Shown here one piece after another: positions 25,390-34,642 of a DNA stretch of 64,000 nucleotides. A model generated the notes under the pieces. The model was given only the letters and a program-made list of their open reading frames with translations, was not told where the DNA came from and made no database searches. Origin of the DNA: Candidatus Latescibacterota bacterium (GTDB lineage: Bacteria; JAAXHH01); the NCBI GenBank assembly GCA_022823465.1, contig JAJEHX010000051.1:1-64000 (forward strand), in the 5' to 3' direction. Position 1 is the first letter of the stretch; each line of letters starts with the position of its first letter. The translations under genes were made by a program, and so were the position numbers.

Positions 25390-26127
25390 TCATGGGGTAT
25401 CCATCGCCGCCATGAGCAGGGTCAGCCCCGCGATGGCCGCCGTATCGGACCGAAGGCGCGCGCGTCCCAGGGAAACCGTTTGAATGCCGGCTTCCCGGGC
25501 CATTGCGATCTCCTCCGGGGCGAACCCGCCCTCGGGGCCGATCATCAGCAGGACGCGCTTCGTTTCCGCGTCGAGTTCCGTTGCGAGGTCCGGGTTCCTT
25601 ACCCTTTCTTCTTCCCAGGCGATCAGCGCCAGGTCGTAAGATGACGCGGTGTCTACGATATCCTCCAGGGTCATGACCGGTTCGATCCGAGGCAGCCGGG
25701 CGCGCAGCGACTGTTTCATCGCGCTCAGGGCAATGCGCCGCCAGCGTTCCAGCCGCTGACCGCCCTGTTCGCCGCCGCCCGCCACGGTCCGAGCGCTGCG
25801 CATGGGAACAATGGCCGAGACGCCCAGCTCCGTGGTCTTCTCGACGACCAGGTCCAGCCGCGTCCCCTTAAGCAGCGACGGTGCGAGCGTGACTTCGGCC
25901 GATTCCGCCTCGCGGTGTCTCCGGCGGTCCAGGATCTCGATTTCGATCTCGGGTTTCATTCGAACGAGCACGCCGTTGTAGACCCAGCCTTCGCCGTCCA
26001 CGAAATGGACGGAATCGCCGGGCTTCTTCCGCAAAGCACGCGCCAGGTGCTTCTGTTCGTCCTCGTCCGAAACGAAGGCCGTGTTCCCTGAGATCCGTTC
26101 CGGAGGCACATAACTGAATTCCATCAA
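25390..26127 (-). CDS. rsmE: 16S rRNA (uracil1498-N3)-methyltransferase
   Basis: 245 aa, normal length. An N-terminal PUA-like part (HLARALRKKPGDSVHFVDGE) is followed by the SPOUT knotted domain: LDLVVEKTTELGVSAIVPM, the R-x-x-I-A-x-x-A-x-x-Q-S-x-R box as RRIALSAMKQSLRARLP, MIGPEGGFAPEEI and SLGRARLRSDTAAIAGL. It methylates U1498 in the ribosome decoding region. It follows prmA by 9 nt and probably belongs to the hrcA operon. Confidence 0.95.
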   Translation of the reverse strand: MMEFSYVPPERISGNTAFVSDEDEQKHLARALRKKPGDSVHFVDGEGWVYNGVLVRMKPEIEIEILDRRRHREAESAEVTLAPSLLKGTRLDLVVEKTTELGVSAIVPMRSARTVAGGGEQGGQRLERWRRIALSAMKQSLRARLPRIEPVMTLEDIVDTASSYDLALIAWEEERVRNPDLATELDAETKRVLLMIGPEGGFAPEEIAMAREAGIQTVSLGRARLRSDTAAIAGLTLLMAAMDTP

Positions 26128-26136
26128 TTCCGCCTA

Positions 26137-27048
26137 TCAGGGCACGCCGTGCCGGCCGGCTGCGAGAACGGCCGCGCCGGCCCACCATACGCCCCGGGTC
26201 TCCCGTTCGAGCAACGTAAAACCCCGGTCTCTCAGCGTGGCCTCAAAGGATGGGGCTTCCTCGATGAGCAAGCCGGACAGGATCAGTTCCCCGGCGGGGT
26301 GGAGTCGGTCGGAGAAACCCGGAAGCAGGGCGGTCAGGCTGGCTGCGCTGATATTGGAGACGATGATTCGGTAGCGACCGCTTACAGAGGGATGATCCAT
26401 GCGGCCGGCATACACGTCTACCCGGTCGGCCACCCCGTTCAGCCGGGTATTCTCCAGCGCGTTTCCGATGGTCTCGGGGTCGATATCAATGCCCGTCGCC
26501 CGGGAAGCGCCCAGGAGGACCGCGGTGATGGAGAGCACCCCGGACCCCGATCCCACGTCAAGCACCCGGTCTCCCGGCCGAATCCGTTTTTCCAGTTGCC
26601 GCAGACACAGTTGCGTAGTCTCGTGGCCGCCCGTTCCGAACCCCGTGCCCGGGTTGATCCGGACCGCGAGCAGTCCGTCGGATTGGGCTGCCTCGGACCA
26701 GGGCGGGGCCACCAGGAGCCGGTCCGAAACCTGGACGGGTCCTACACGCGCTTTCCAATTCCCGGCCCAGTCGTCTTCGGAAACCCTGCGCGTGGCGATC
26801 CGGCAAGCGCCGTCCGCCATGCCCAGGCTGCGGAGTTCATCCCAAAGGCGGGTGATCCGGTCAAGCTTCTCGTTTACGCCGGGCCGGTCGGGCCAGAAAC
26901 CGGTCACGCATTCGGATGCGCCGGCGGATCCGCCCGGTCCGCTTCCGGATTGAAGGACTCCGCTGGAACCCAGTTCCCAAAATGCGTTGACGATCGCTTC
27001 TTCGGAGGCGGGCGTTGTGGCTACGGTGACTTCGACCCAGTGCGGCAT
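26137..27048 (-). CDS. prmA: Ribosomal protein L11 methyltransferase
   Basis: 303 aa from ATG 27048; a TTG at 27075 in the same frame would add nine residues. N-terminal substrate-binding part, then GTGFGTGGHETTQLCLRQLE and the SAM-binding VLDVGSGSGVLSITAVLLGA, ATGIDIDPETIGNALENTRL and IIVSNISAASLTALLPGF (the NPPF-like motif is NISA). It trimethylates L11. The dnaJ-prmA-rsmE order is common in bacteria. Confidence 0.93.
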   Translation of the reverse strand: MPHWVEVTVATTPASEEAIVNAFWELGSSGVLQSGSGPGGSAGASECVTGFWPDRPGVNEKLDRITRLWDELRSLGMADGACRIATRRVSEDDWAGNWKARVGPVQVSDRLLVAPPWSEAAQSDGLLAVRINPGTGFGTGGHETTQLCLRQLEKRIRPGDRVLDVGSGSGVLSITAVLLGASRATGIDIDPETIGNALENTRLNGVADRVDVYAGRMDHPSVSGRYRIIVSNISAASLTALLPGFSDRLHPAGELILSGLLIEEAPSFEATLRDRGFTLLERETRGVWWAGAAVLAAGRHGVP

Positions 27049-27098
27049 AGGTGAGGATTGGGTGGTAACTGGCAAGGGGTTCGGGTATCTGCGGCGGC

Positions 27099-28250
27099 TC
27101 AGTCGCCGAACAGTTCTTCCCGGATCCGGTTGAAGAATCCCCGGTCGTTTTCAGGTGTCTTCCCGCTGTTCAGCCCGGACAGCTCCTGGTACAGTTCCTT
27201 TTCACGGCCGGTCAGTTCCGTAGGCGTCCAGACGATGACCTTTACGAGCTGGTCACCCTGGCCGTACCCGTTGAGATGGGGCATGCCCTTGCCCCGCAGC
27301 CGGAATACCTTGCCGAACTGGGTACCGGGCGGGATGGAGAGACGGACCTTGCCCGTAAGGGTCGGGACCTCCACCTGGTCGCCCAGGGCCGCCTGGCTGA
27401 AACTGAGCGGCATGACGTAGATGATGTCGTCATCCTGCCGTTCGAACAACTCGTGGGGTTCCTGTTCGATGACGACGAGCACGTCGCCCGCCGCCCCGCC
27501 GCGGATCCCGGCGTGGCCCTGGCCCTGGAGGCGCATGTAGTTCCCGTCGCCGGCGCCGGTAGGGATATCCACTTTGACCGTAACGGTCTTCATCTGCCTG
27601 CCCTGCCCCTCGCACGGAACGCAGGGCCGGTCGATGGTCTTCCCCTGTCCGTGGCAGGCCGGACAGGTCGTCACGTTCATCACGACGCCGAACAGGGAGG
27701 ACGCGCGTTGCTGCACCTGGCCCTGCCCGTGGCAGGTCGGACAGGTCCGCACGCTGTTCTTATCGGCGGCGCCGATGCCGCCGCAGCGGTCGCAGGGTAC
27801 GTAGCGCTTGATGCGAATCGTCTTGCTGACGCCCTGGGCAAGTTCTTCCAGCGTAAGCCTGAGGTTCACCCGGAGATCCTCGCCGCGGTTGCTTGCCCTT
27901 CCCCGGGTCCGTCCGCCGAAGAGGTCTCCGAATATGCCGCCTCCGAACAGGTTCCCGAGTATGTCGTCGAAATCCCCCGCATGGGTGAAGTCCGCCCACT
28001 GGAAACCACCCGATCCGAAGTCGCTCGCCACGCCCTGGTGGCCGAACCGGTCGTACCGCGTACGCTTGTCCGGATCGCTGAGTACCTCGTAGGCTTCGGC
28101 GGCCGTCTTGAATTTCTCTTCCGCCGCCTTGTCGCCCGGATTCCGGTCCGGATGAAACTGCATGGCCAGCTTCCGGTACGCCTTCTTGATCTCGTCCTCG
28201 GAGGCCGAACGCGCGACACCCAGGGTATCGTAGTAGTCCTGTTTATTCAT
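27099..28250 (-). CDS. dnaJ: Chaperone protein DnaJ (type I)
   Basis: 383 aa. J domain at 1-70 ([23 protein letters not shown] in MQFHPDRN). A G/F region follows ([11 protein letters not shown]). Four zinc motifs: [24 protein letters not shown] and CVPCEGQG. The C-terminal substrate domains contain [20 protein letters not shown]. It delivers substrates to DnaK. Its ATG overlaps the grpE stop by 8 nt (ATGAATAA), so it is coupled to grpE. Confidence 0.97.
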   Translation of the reverse strand: MNKQDYYDTLGVARSASEDEIKKAYRKLAMQFHPDRNPGDKAAEEKFKTAAEAYEVLSDPDKRTRYDRFGHQGVASDFGSGGFQWADFTHAGDFDDILGNLFGGGIFGDLFGGRTRGRASNRGEDLRVNLRLTLEELAQGVSKTIRIKRYVPCDRCGGIGAADKNSVRTCPTCHGQGQVQQRASSLFGVVMNVTTCPACHGQGKTIDRPCVPCEGQGRQMKTVTVKVDIPTGAGDGNYMRLQGQGHAGIRGGAAGDVLVVIEQEPHELFERQDDDIIYVMPLSFSQAALGDQVEVPTLTGKVRLSIPPGTQFGKVFRLRGKGMPHLNGYGQGDQLVKVIVWTPTELTGREKELYQELSGLNSGKTPENDRGFFNRIREELFGD

Positions 28251-29007
28251 CTTTACTGGATCCCGCTGCCTGGCCGTCGCCCTGGTTCGGTGCTTTCGCC
28301 GGCGTCCGCGTCACGATGACCTTGGCCGCGCGAAGGACCTTCTCGTTGAGGGTGTATCCCTTTTCAACCACGTTGATCACCGTGTCGGCGGGGTGGTCTT
28401 CGTTTTCGACGGCCATGACGGCTTCGTGCCGGGTCGGGTCGAAGACTTCCCCTTCCGCCGCGATCTCCTTCATGCCCGCCTTTTCCAGTTTTTCCGTCAA
28501 CTGCTGGCGGATCATCTCGAATCCCTCGGCAAAGGACCGGGTCTCCTCGGAGGTCCGCGGCGTCTGGAGGGCCCTTTCCATGTTGTCCAGTATGGGCAGC
28601 AATTCGGTGATCAGCGATTCCCCGGCGTTCTTGACCAGCGCGGTGAATTCGCGGCCGGTGCGTTTCTTGTAGTTGTCGAACTCGGCGGCCAGGCGTACCC
28701 AGCGTTCCTTGTACCGCTGGACCTCCTCCGCCAGTTTCGCCCGTTCGTCTTCCGGCCCATCATCATGAGAGCCGGCCGATCCCTCGTCGACAGCGGGTTC
28801 TTCGTCTGGTGCGGGATCGGTGGCCCGCCTGGTCCGGTCGTCCGGTACTGACGCCTGTCCGTTCCCTGTTTCAGCGCCGGCATCCTTCCCGGAGCCGGAC
28901 GTCGCACCGGCCTCAGGACTGTTCTCGTCCGTCGGCGTCCCGGCCGCTTCGGCTACGTCGCCGGACGACGCCGTGGACTCCAACCCGGCTTCCTCTTTCT
29001 TACCCAT
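28243..29007 (-). CDS. grpE: Nucleotide exchange factor GrpE
   Basis: 254 aa, longer than the usual 190-210 because of an acidic, low-complexity N-terminal extension of about 95 residues. The coiled coil and head are recognisable: [52 protein letters not shown] and the final [20 protein letters not shown]. It releases ADP from DnaK. It is translationally coupled to dnaJ, with no dnaK between. Confidence 0.96.
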   Translation of the reverse strand: MGKKEEAGLESTASSGDVAEAAGTPTDENSPEAGATSGSGKDAGAETGNGQASVPDDRTRRATDPAPDEEPAVDEGSAGSHDDGPEDERAKLAEEVQRYKERWVRLAAEFDNYKKRTGREFTALVKNAGESLITELLPILDNMERALQTPRTSEETRSFAEGFEMIRQQLTEKLEKAGMKEIAAEGEVFDPTRHEAVMAVENEDHPADTVINVVEKGYTLNEKVLRAAKVIVTRTPAKAPNQGDGQAAGSSKDE

Positions 29008-29134
29008 AGTCGCTTGGAACCTCCAGACTCAAATGACGGTAACTGCCTCGTGTGCGCGGTGGCGCACGGTATTTCTACGGTATACAATACAGGGTACGCG
29101 GTCCGCCTGTGCTCGCGGCCACGCCCCGGATACC

Positions 29135-29166
29135 AAAACGAAGCGGGCGTGATCACTCACGTCCGC
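29135..29166 (-). terminator. Attenuator-like hairpin between hrcA and grpE
   Basis: On the minus strand GCGGACGTGA/TCACGCCCGC (one mismatch, 29166 to 29143) is followed by TTCGTTTT. It lies in the 207-nt gap after hrcA and could reduce read-through into grpE-dnaJ. No CIRCE element was seen in this gap. Confidence 0.45.
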
Positions 29167-29214
29167 TGGTAACTGGATCGAGACGAAAACCACGGGGTCA
29201 CCCGTACCGCGGGC

Positions 29215-30246
29215 TCACGCGAATTTCGTGTTCAGGTATCTCGCCGTATACCCGACGACGGACATCAGGCGCGCGTAGGGCATGCGGGTAGGTCCGATTA
29301 CTCCGATTATTCCCGTCATGCCGCTGATTCGATAAGTCGACGTCACCACACTGCAGGACTGCACTTCGTTCTGGCCGTTTTCGCGTCCGATGGTAACGGC
29401 GATCCGGTTTTCATGATGGCGTTCGCTCAGCCAGTGGGCCACCGTCCGCTTGTGTTCGAGAAAATGGAGCAGCGACGAAAGTTTCGTGTAATCCGTCACG
29501 AACTCCGGTTGCGACACGATATAGGTCGTGCCGCCGATATGGGTTTTCTCGTTCTCCTCGAAATCGAAGAGGTAATCGCTGTACTGTATGAATAGCTGGA
29601 CAATCTTCCGCTTGGACCCCGGCGCGTCCTCCAGGCGTTCGTCGAGCTGGCCCTTTATCTCCCTGAGGGAGCAGCCGTTCAGCCGCTCGTTCAGGAACCA
29701 GCTTGCATCGGCGAGCCGGTCCGCGGGAATATCCGCGTCGAGTTCGGCGACGATGCTCCGGACCAGGCCGGAAGTGAGGGTCAGCACCAGCAGCACCTTG
29801 CGGCGGGCGACCGGTACCAGTTCCACCCGGTCCAGTCTTCCGTCGTACAGTTTTGGCGCCAGGGCCACGCCGACTTCCCTGCACACCAGGCCGAGTATGT
29901 GCGCGGTGTGGCTCAACAGTTCCTGCACGCTCAGCCAGTCGTTTTCCAGCTCGAGGTGAATCCGCTCCCGGTCCCGCTTGTTGATGGGACGCATGCGAAG
30001 CAAAGTATCCACGTAGTACCGGTAGCCCTTGTCCGTCGGAACGCCGCCGGCGGAGGGGTGGGGCCGGGTGATGTAACCGGCGTCTTCGAGATGCACCATG
30101 GTGTTTCGCACCGTCGCCGGACTGACGGCGAGCGGTCCGGTGCTGGCAATCGACTTGGAGCCGACGGGCTGGCCGGTGGTTACATGGTGCTCAACCAGGT
30201 TCCGGAGTATGTCCTTGTCCCGGTCGGTCTGAAGTGTATACGCCAT
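29215..30246 (-). CDS. hrcA: Heat-inducible transcription repressor HrcA
   Basis: 343 aa from ATG 30246 (GGGATCGAA upstream). The winged helix has KDILRNLVEHHVTTGQPVGS, KSIASTGPLAVSPATVRNTM and LEDAGYITRPHPSAGGVPTD, exact family wording. The GAF-like dimerisation part follows, with the C-terminal GVIGPTRMPYARLMSVVGYT. It represses chaperone operons by binding CIRCE. The first gene of hrcA-grpE-dnaJ-prmA-rsmE; no CIRCE (TTAGCACTC-9-GAGTGCTAA) was found near its promoter. Confidence 0.95.
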   Translation of the reverse strand: MAYTLQTDRDKDILRNLVEHHVTTGQPVGSKSIASTGPLAVSPATVRNTMVHLEDAGYITRPHPSAGGVPTDKGYRYYVDTLLRMRPINKRDRERIHLELENDWLSVQELLSHTAHILGLVCREVGVALAPKLYDGRLDRVELVPVARRKVLLVLTLTSGLVRSIVAELDADIPADRLADASWFLNERLNGCSLREIKGQLDERLEDAPGSKRKIVQLFIQYSDYLFDFEENEKTHIGGTTYIVSQPEFVTDYTKLSSLLHFLEHKRTVAHWLSERHHENRIAVTIGRENGQNEVQSCSVVTSTYRISGMTGIIGVIGPTRMPYARLMSVVGYTARYLNTKFA

Positions 30247-30383
30247 TTCGATCCCGCGGTCTGAATTTGAGGACGTCATACAGGCCGGATGCTGGAAGCA
30301 ACACGGCCCGGACCGACCCCGTGATGGACCGTGATGTTCCCTGCCTGCCGAAGGCGTGCGGTCACACGCAAAACCCGCTACTT

Positions 30384-30412
30384 TATTTACGAATCGCACC
30401 CGATGATGTCAA
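30384..30412 (-). promoter_or_regulatory. Consensus promoter of hrcA
   Basis: On the minus strand TTGACA (30412-30407), exactly 17 bases and TAAATA (30389-30384). The predicted start is about 130 nt upstream of the hrcA ATG. The 382-nt gap 30247-30628 holds this and the divergent promoter at 30467-30495; nothing else was recognised in it. Confidence 0.65.
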
Positions 30413-30466
30413 GCGAAAAGCTGGGTGGCGGGACCGCCTTTCCCCCGGCCTCTCAACGACTTTTCC

Positions 30467-30495
30467 TTGACTGCGGGGGGCGCGCCGGCTATATT
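30467..30495 (+). promoter_or_regulatory. Consensus promoter of the phosphatidyltransferase gene
   Basis: TTGACT (30467-30472), 17 GC-rich bases and TATATT (30490-30495) on the plus strand, divergent from the hrcA promoter. It predicts a 5' leader of about 125 nt. Confidence 0.65.
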
Positions 30496-30628
30496 CGGGA
30501 ATCACGTTTCCGGCAATGAAAACCCTCGCTACAATCCGTCAGTCACACGGCTGCCATCCGCGGCACAGGGCAGGGAAAGACGGAGGGTGCAGGCGGAAGC
30601 GCGTTGCGGCCTGATGCGGGAGTATGCC

Positions 30629-31228
30629 ATGCTGAGTTCGAAAGTAAAGACATGGTACGTGAACATGCTGGGCCCCTTCGTCCGTACGTCCGTACGGCTC
30701 GGGATTCACCCCAACGCGTTGACGATGCTTGGCTTCGGGATCACCCTGGTGTCCGCCTGTCTCTTCGGGCTCGGCGCTTTCAGGTGGGCGGGGCTGGTCA
30801 TGTTCATCGGCGGCAGCTGCGACGTCCTTGACGGGCACCTTGCCCGGGAAACAGGAACCCGAAGCACCTTTGGTGCGCTCCTCGATTCCACGCTGGACCG
30901 ATACGCGGAGATCGCCGTATTCATCGGCATCATCGCCTTCTATCTTTTCAACGCGGGCAACAGCGATTTGAGCGCCTACTGGGTGCTGGCATCCGTAATG
31001 GCCATCAGCGGTTCCCTGATGGTAAGTTACGTCCGGGCCCGGGCGGAAGGGCTCGGGCAGGAGTGTACCGTCGGTCTCATGCAGCGGCCGGAGCGGATCA
31101 TCTGTCTCGGACTGGGCGCGCTGCTTGGGGAGACGTACCTGCCCGTCGCGCTGGTCCTGATCGCCGTGGTGTCGAACATCACGGCCTTTACCCGTCTGTT
31201 CCACATCCGCAGGGCGTCCAGGGGCTGA
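30629..31228 (+). CDS. CDP-alcohol phosphatidyltransferase family protein
   Basis: 199 aa from ATG 30629 (GGGAG 8 nt upstream). The CDP-OH-P motif D-x2-DG-x2-AR-x8-G-x3-D-x3-D is intact: DVLDGHLARETGTRSTFGAL then LDSTLD. Five or six membrane helices (MLGFGITLVSACLFGLG, YWVLASVMAISGSLMVSY, LPVALVLIAVVSNITAF). It transfers a phospho-alcohol onto a CDP-linked lipid, for example in phosphatidylglycerophosphate, phosphatidylinositol or archaetidyl synthesis; the acceptor cannot be told from sequence. It precedes the S41 protease by about 110 nt. Confidence 0.88.
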   Translation: MLSSKVKTWYVNMLGPFVRTSVRLGIHPNALTMLGFGITLVSACLFGLGAFRWAGLVMFIGGSCDVLDGHLARETGTRSTFGALLDSTLDRYAEIAVFIGIIAFYLFNAGNSDLSAYWVLASVMAISGSLMVSYVRARAEGLGQECTVGLMQRPERIICLGLGALLGETYLPVALVLIAVVSNITAFTRLFHIRRASRG

Positions 31229-31338
31229 GGGAGGTTCCATGAGGAATACCGCGCGTTCGGGGACGGGGAAAACGATCCGGCGGCCGTTGACGGTCCCGGT
31301 ACGAAGCACGGCAGGCTCAGGTCACAGGAGTTCGGGAC

Positions 31339-33072
31339 ATGCGGTCACCTGACAGAAGAATCACCCTTGTCGGACTGTTGCTCATCGGCCTGCTCGGCGC
31401 CGGATGGCTGCTCAGTCAGGACCGCGTGCAGGCGGTCGGCGAACAGCAGTACGACCTGAAGCTCCTGCAACAGGTCGTGGAGCGCATCCGCGCCCAGTAC
31501 GTGGACGACCTGAATGAAGGAGAAGCGATAGACGCGGCCATCCGCGGCATGCTCGCCACGTTGGATCCCTATACGGAGTTTCTGGAGAAGAAGCAGAACG
31601 ACGAGATGAAGATGATGCAGATCCAGGGGAAGTACGGCGGATTGGGCATCAAGATCACCAAGCCCAGGCAGGAGAATGCCCTGGTCGTCGTCGCGCTGTT
31701 TGACGATACGCCCGCATACGACGTCGGCCTGCAGACCGGCGACCGCATTGTCCGGATCGAGGACCAGTCCACGGCCGACATCGATGTCTCGCAGGCGGCG
31801 GATCTCCTCCGGGGAAGTCCGGGGACATCCGTGACGATTTCGGTCAGCAGGGAAGGCGAGGCGGCGTCGATCGACTACACCCTGACTCGGGCCATCATCA
31901 CCATACCGGTGGTTCCTTACGCGGGCATGCTGGACGGCGCGATCGGCTACATCAAGCTGAACCAGTTTACAGAAGACGCCTCCAGGGAAGTGGAACAGGC
32001 GTTGAAACAACTGGGGGAACAGGGCGCCCGGGGCTACATGCTCGACCTGCGCGGCAATCCGGGGGGATTGCTGGAACAGGCCGTGGGCGTGGCGGGGAAG
32101 TTCCTGGAAGAGGAACGTCTTGTCGTATACACCATGGGGCGTCCCGGTACGGACCAGCGGTCCTATCACGCCTCCGGTACGTTTACCCTGAAGGACGCCC
32201 CGCTGGTGGTCCTGGTAGACCGGTACAGCGCAAGCGCGTCCGAGATCGTGGCCGGGGCGATACAGGACTGGGACCGGGGCATCGTGGCCGGCCGGCCGAC
32301 CTTCGGCAAGGCCTCGGTGCAGCAGATTTTCCCCATGAACAAGGGGACGGCCCTGAAGATCACGACGGCGCGGTACTATACGCCGAGCGGGAGACTGATA
32401 CAGCGAATCGACGGAAACCGCCGGGAACCGGGCCCGCCGGACACGGCGCCCGACGATATGGGCGAGACGGACGAGACGGGCGAGACGGACGAGACCGGGC
32501 CTGAGACGTACGAGACGAACACAGGCCGGACCGTGTACGGCGGCGGCGGGATCACGCCTGACATCGAGTTCGCGGTGCCTGAATATCCTCCCCTGATACA
32601 GGCCCTGACCAACCAGAGCCTGTTCATCAAATTCGCCTCCCACTACGTGTCGGGCAATCCCGACGTGGATCAGGCGACGTTTGACGTGTCGGACGAGATG
32701 ATCGACGCCTTCCGCCGGTTCGTCGACGCGCGTTCCTTCGAATACACCTCCACGGCGGAACAGACGCTCAACGAACTGGAAGAGATCGTCCAGGATCGAC
32801 CGGACCGCCTGGACCGGCCGGTGTCCACCGAGGTACTGGAATCGCTCGCCGACCTGCGGAAGAAGCTGAACCGGCAGCATGAACTGGATTTCCTCGGGCA
32901 CAGGGAGTTGCTCATAGCCCGCATCGGGACTGAAATCAGTGCGAGGCTCTGGGGAACGGCGGGACGGTACGCATTCGCCACCAGACACGATCCGCATATC
33001 AGGGCGTCCCTGGAGATTCTCGGAGACGAAGACAGATACCGGAAGCTGCTCGGAAACGGCCCGGAAGAATGA
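31339..33072 (+). CDS. S41-family C-terminal processing protease (CtpA-like)
   Basis: 577 aa; AGGAG before the ATG. A signal or anchor lies at residues 9-27 (VGLLLIGLLGAGWLLSQ). The N-terminal cap is followed by a PDZ domain at about 85-180 (GLGIKITKPR, AYDVGLQTGDRIVRIEDQ). In the protease core, catalytic Ser is in VDRYSASASEIVAGAIQDWD and Lys in GRPTFGKASVQQIFPM. An ETDETG acidic repeat (about 375-395) interrupts before the conserved YGGGGITPDIEF. It is an envelope tail-specific protease. About 190 residues follow the core, as in long CtpA proteins. Confidence 0.92.
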   Translation: MRSPDRRITLVGLLLIGLLGAGWLLSQDRVQAVGEQQYDLKLLQQVVERIRAQYVDDLNEGEAIDAAIRGMLATLDPYTEFLEKKQNDEMKMMQIQGKYGGLGIKITKPRQENALVVVALFDDTPAYDVGLQTGDRIVRIEDQSTADIDVSQAADLLRGSPGTSVTISVSREGEAASIDYTLTRAIITIPVVPYAGMLDGAIGYIKLNQFTEDASREVEQALKQLGEQGARGYMLDLRGNPGGLLEQAVGVAGKFLEEERLVVYTMGRPGTDQRSYHASGTFTLKDAPLVVLVDRYSASASEIVAGAIQDWDRGIVAGRPTFGKASVQQIFPMNKGTALKITTARYYTPSGRLIQRIDGNRREPGPPDTAPDDMGETDETGETDETGPETYETNTGRTVYGGGGITPDIEFAVPEYPPLIQALTNQSLFIKFASHYVSGNPDVDQATFDVSDEMIDAFRRFVDARSFEYTSTAEQTLNELEEIVQDRPDRLDRPVSTEVLESLADLRKKLNRQHELDFLGHRELLIARIGTEISARLWGTAGRYAFATRHDPHIRASLEILGDEDRYRKLLGNGPEE

Positions 33073-33123
33073 AGACGGCGGGAAGCGGCGGGTGCGCGTC
33101 CCGGGAGCACGCACGCAGGCTGC

Positions 33124-33205
33124 GCGAGGGTGGCGGAACTGGTATACGCGCTGGATTTAGGATCCAGTGGGGCAACCCATGGGGGTTCGACTCCCCCCTC
33201 TCGCA
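33124..33205 (+). tRNA. tRNA-Leu (TAG)
   Basis: 82 nt, a class-II tRNA with a variable arm (GGGGCAACCC). Acceptor GCGAGGG/CTCTCGC, anticodon stem CTGGA/TCCAG with loop TTTAGGA (anticodon TAG, codon CUA), T arm GGGGG-TTCGACT-CCCCC, discriminator A. CCA not encoded. Confidence 0.95.
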
Positions 33206-33231
33206 TCACGACCGGGATCTTCGGTCGCAGG

Positions 33232-33253
33232 GCGCCGGATTCCAGGCGCTTTT
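33232..33253 (+). terminator. Terminator after tRNA-Leu
   Basis: GCGCC/GGCGC arms (33232-33236, 33245-33249) then TTTT. A CGACCG/CGGTCG hairpin lies just before it (33209-33227). Confidence 0.6.
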
Positions 33254-33382
33254 CCGTTGACATTCATTCCTCCACCCGATTAATTACGGCGGCCAGTCGA
33301 TCGACGGACAGGCGTATTTGAATTGGCGGAAACCGTTGTCCCTCCTGCCTGTTCATGGAGTGAGGCGAAGAAAGGAATCGGC

Positions 33383-34630
33383 TTGAACTACACCGTGTCC
33401 GAACCTAAACCCTGGAAACGCGTCCTGGAGATCGAAATTCCTTCCGACGCGATTCAATCCGAACTGAACGCCGCCTACGCGCGTTACAGTAGGGAGGTGC
33501 GCCTTCCCGGGTTCCGCCGGGGGAAGGTTCCGCTCAGCGTGCTCAAGGCCCGGCTCGGCAACGAAATCCGTGCGGAAGTACTCGAGAGGAAAATACCCGA
33601 ATACCTCAGCAGCGCCCACGAGCAGGCCGAGATCAAGCCCATAAGCCAGCCCGTGATCGAAGAAATCGACTTCGACGAAGGGCAAGACCTGAAACTCCGC
33701 GCCACCGTGGAAGTCAAACCGGACATCGAACTGGAACAGTACAAGGACTTGCGGGTGACCCGGCGGGTGGTGGACGTTTCCGATGACGATATAGCCAAGC
33801 GGCTCGAAGGATTGCGGGAAAGATACGCCACCGTGGTCCGGATCGACGGAGAGGCGGAAAAGGATCATTTTATCCGGGCCGATGTGCAACACGCGGATGA
33901 CAACGGGGTGCCGATTATCGGGCGCAAGGAAGAAAACCAGTTCTTCCAGGTCGGCTCAGGCCGCCTCGGAGAGGGGTTCGACACGCAATTGGTCGGAGTC
34001 AGGGCCGACGAGGACCGATCCGTTAAAACTACCCTGCCTTCCGATTACCCCGATGAAGGGTTGGCCGGAAAGGACGCCTGTTTTATCGTGAGCGTCCGGG
34101 AAGTACTGGAACGGCAACTGCCGGAACTGGATGACGATTTCGCCGTGGACATCGGCATGGAGAGCCTGGACGCCCTGAAACAGTCGATCAGGGAGGAAAT
34201 GGAACGGGAGCCGGACTGGGAACTGCGCAAGGATCTGGTCACGCAGATCGTGGACGCCCACGATTTCGAAGTGCCCGAATCCATGATGACGACCTTCCTC
34301 GACCAGGTCGTGTCGGACGCGCGCCGGAATACGCGGAACCAGGACGAAGTCGACGAAGACGCGCTCCGTCAGCAGTACCGGCCGGTGGCGAGCAGCCAGA
34401 TCATGCGCCATCTCATCCTGGACGCCATCGGCGAGCAGGAAGGCTTGACGGTGGACCAGGAGGAAGTGGACGAGCGGCTCGAGGCTATCGCGGGACGGGG
34501 ACAGGCTTCGGTCGACCAGGTCCGGCGGCTATTCCAGGAAAACGGACGGCTGGAACGCATCGAAGCGGATCTGAGGGAAGAGAAGGTCGTTGAATTTCTC
34601 GTGCAGCATGCCGACATACAAACGGAGTAG
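33383..34630 (+). CDS. tig: Trigger factor
   Basis: 415 aa from TTG 33383, chosen because AAAGGA lies 7 nt upstream and the protein then begins LNYTVSEPKPWKRVLEIEIP, where the family begins; a longer TTG start at 33323 also exists. The ribosome-binding signature GFRRGKVP is in RLPGFRRGKVPLSVLKARLG. An FKBP-like PPIase domain spans about 150-245 (FQVGSGRLGEGFDTQLVG). A helical C-terminal chaperone cradle follows. It binds nascent chains at the ribosome exit. First of the conserved tig-clpP-clpX-lon cluster. Confidence 0.95.
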   Translation: MNYTVSEPKPWKRVLEIEIPSDAIQSELNAAYARYSREVRLPGFRRGKVPLSVLKARLGNEIRAEVLERKIPEYLSSAHEQAEIKPISQPVIEEIDFDEGQDLKLRATVEVKPDIELEQYKDLRVTRRVVDVSDDDIAKRLEGLRERYATVVRIDGEAEKDHFIRADVQHADDNGVPIIGRKEENQFFQVGSGRLGEGFDTQLVGVRADEDRSVKTTLPSDYPDEGLAGKDACFIVSVREVLERQLPELDDDFAVDIGMESLDALKQSIREEMEREPDWELRKDLVTQIVDAHDFEVPESMMTTFLDQVVSDARRNTRNQDEVDEDALRQQYRPVASSQIMRHLILDAIGEQEGLTVDQEEVDERLEAIAGRGQASVDQVRRLFQENGRLERIEADLREEKVVEFLVQHADIQTE

Positions 34631-34642
34631 AAGGAGCGTCTC

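Noticed and set aside
30247-30628. CIRCE element near hrcA
   Set aside because: No TTAGCACTC/GAGTGCTAA dyad seen on either strand in the gap.
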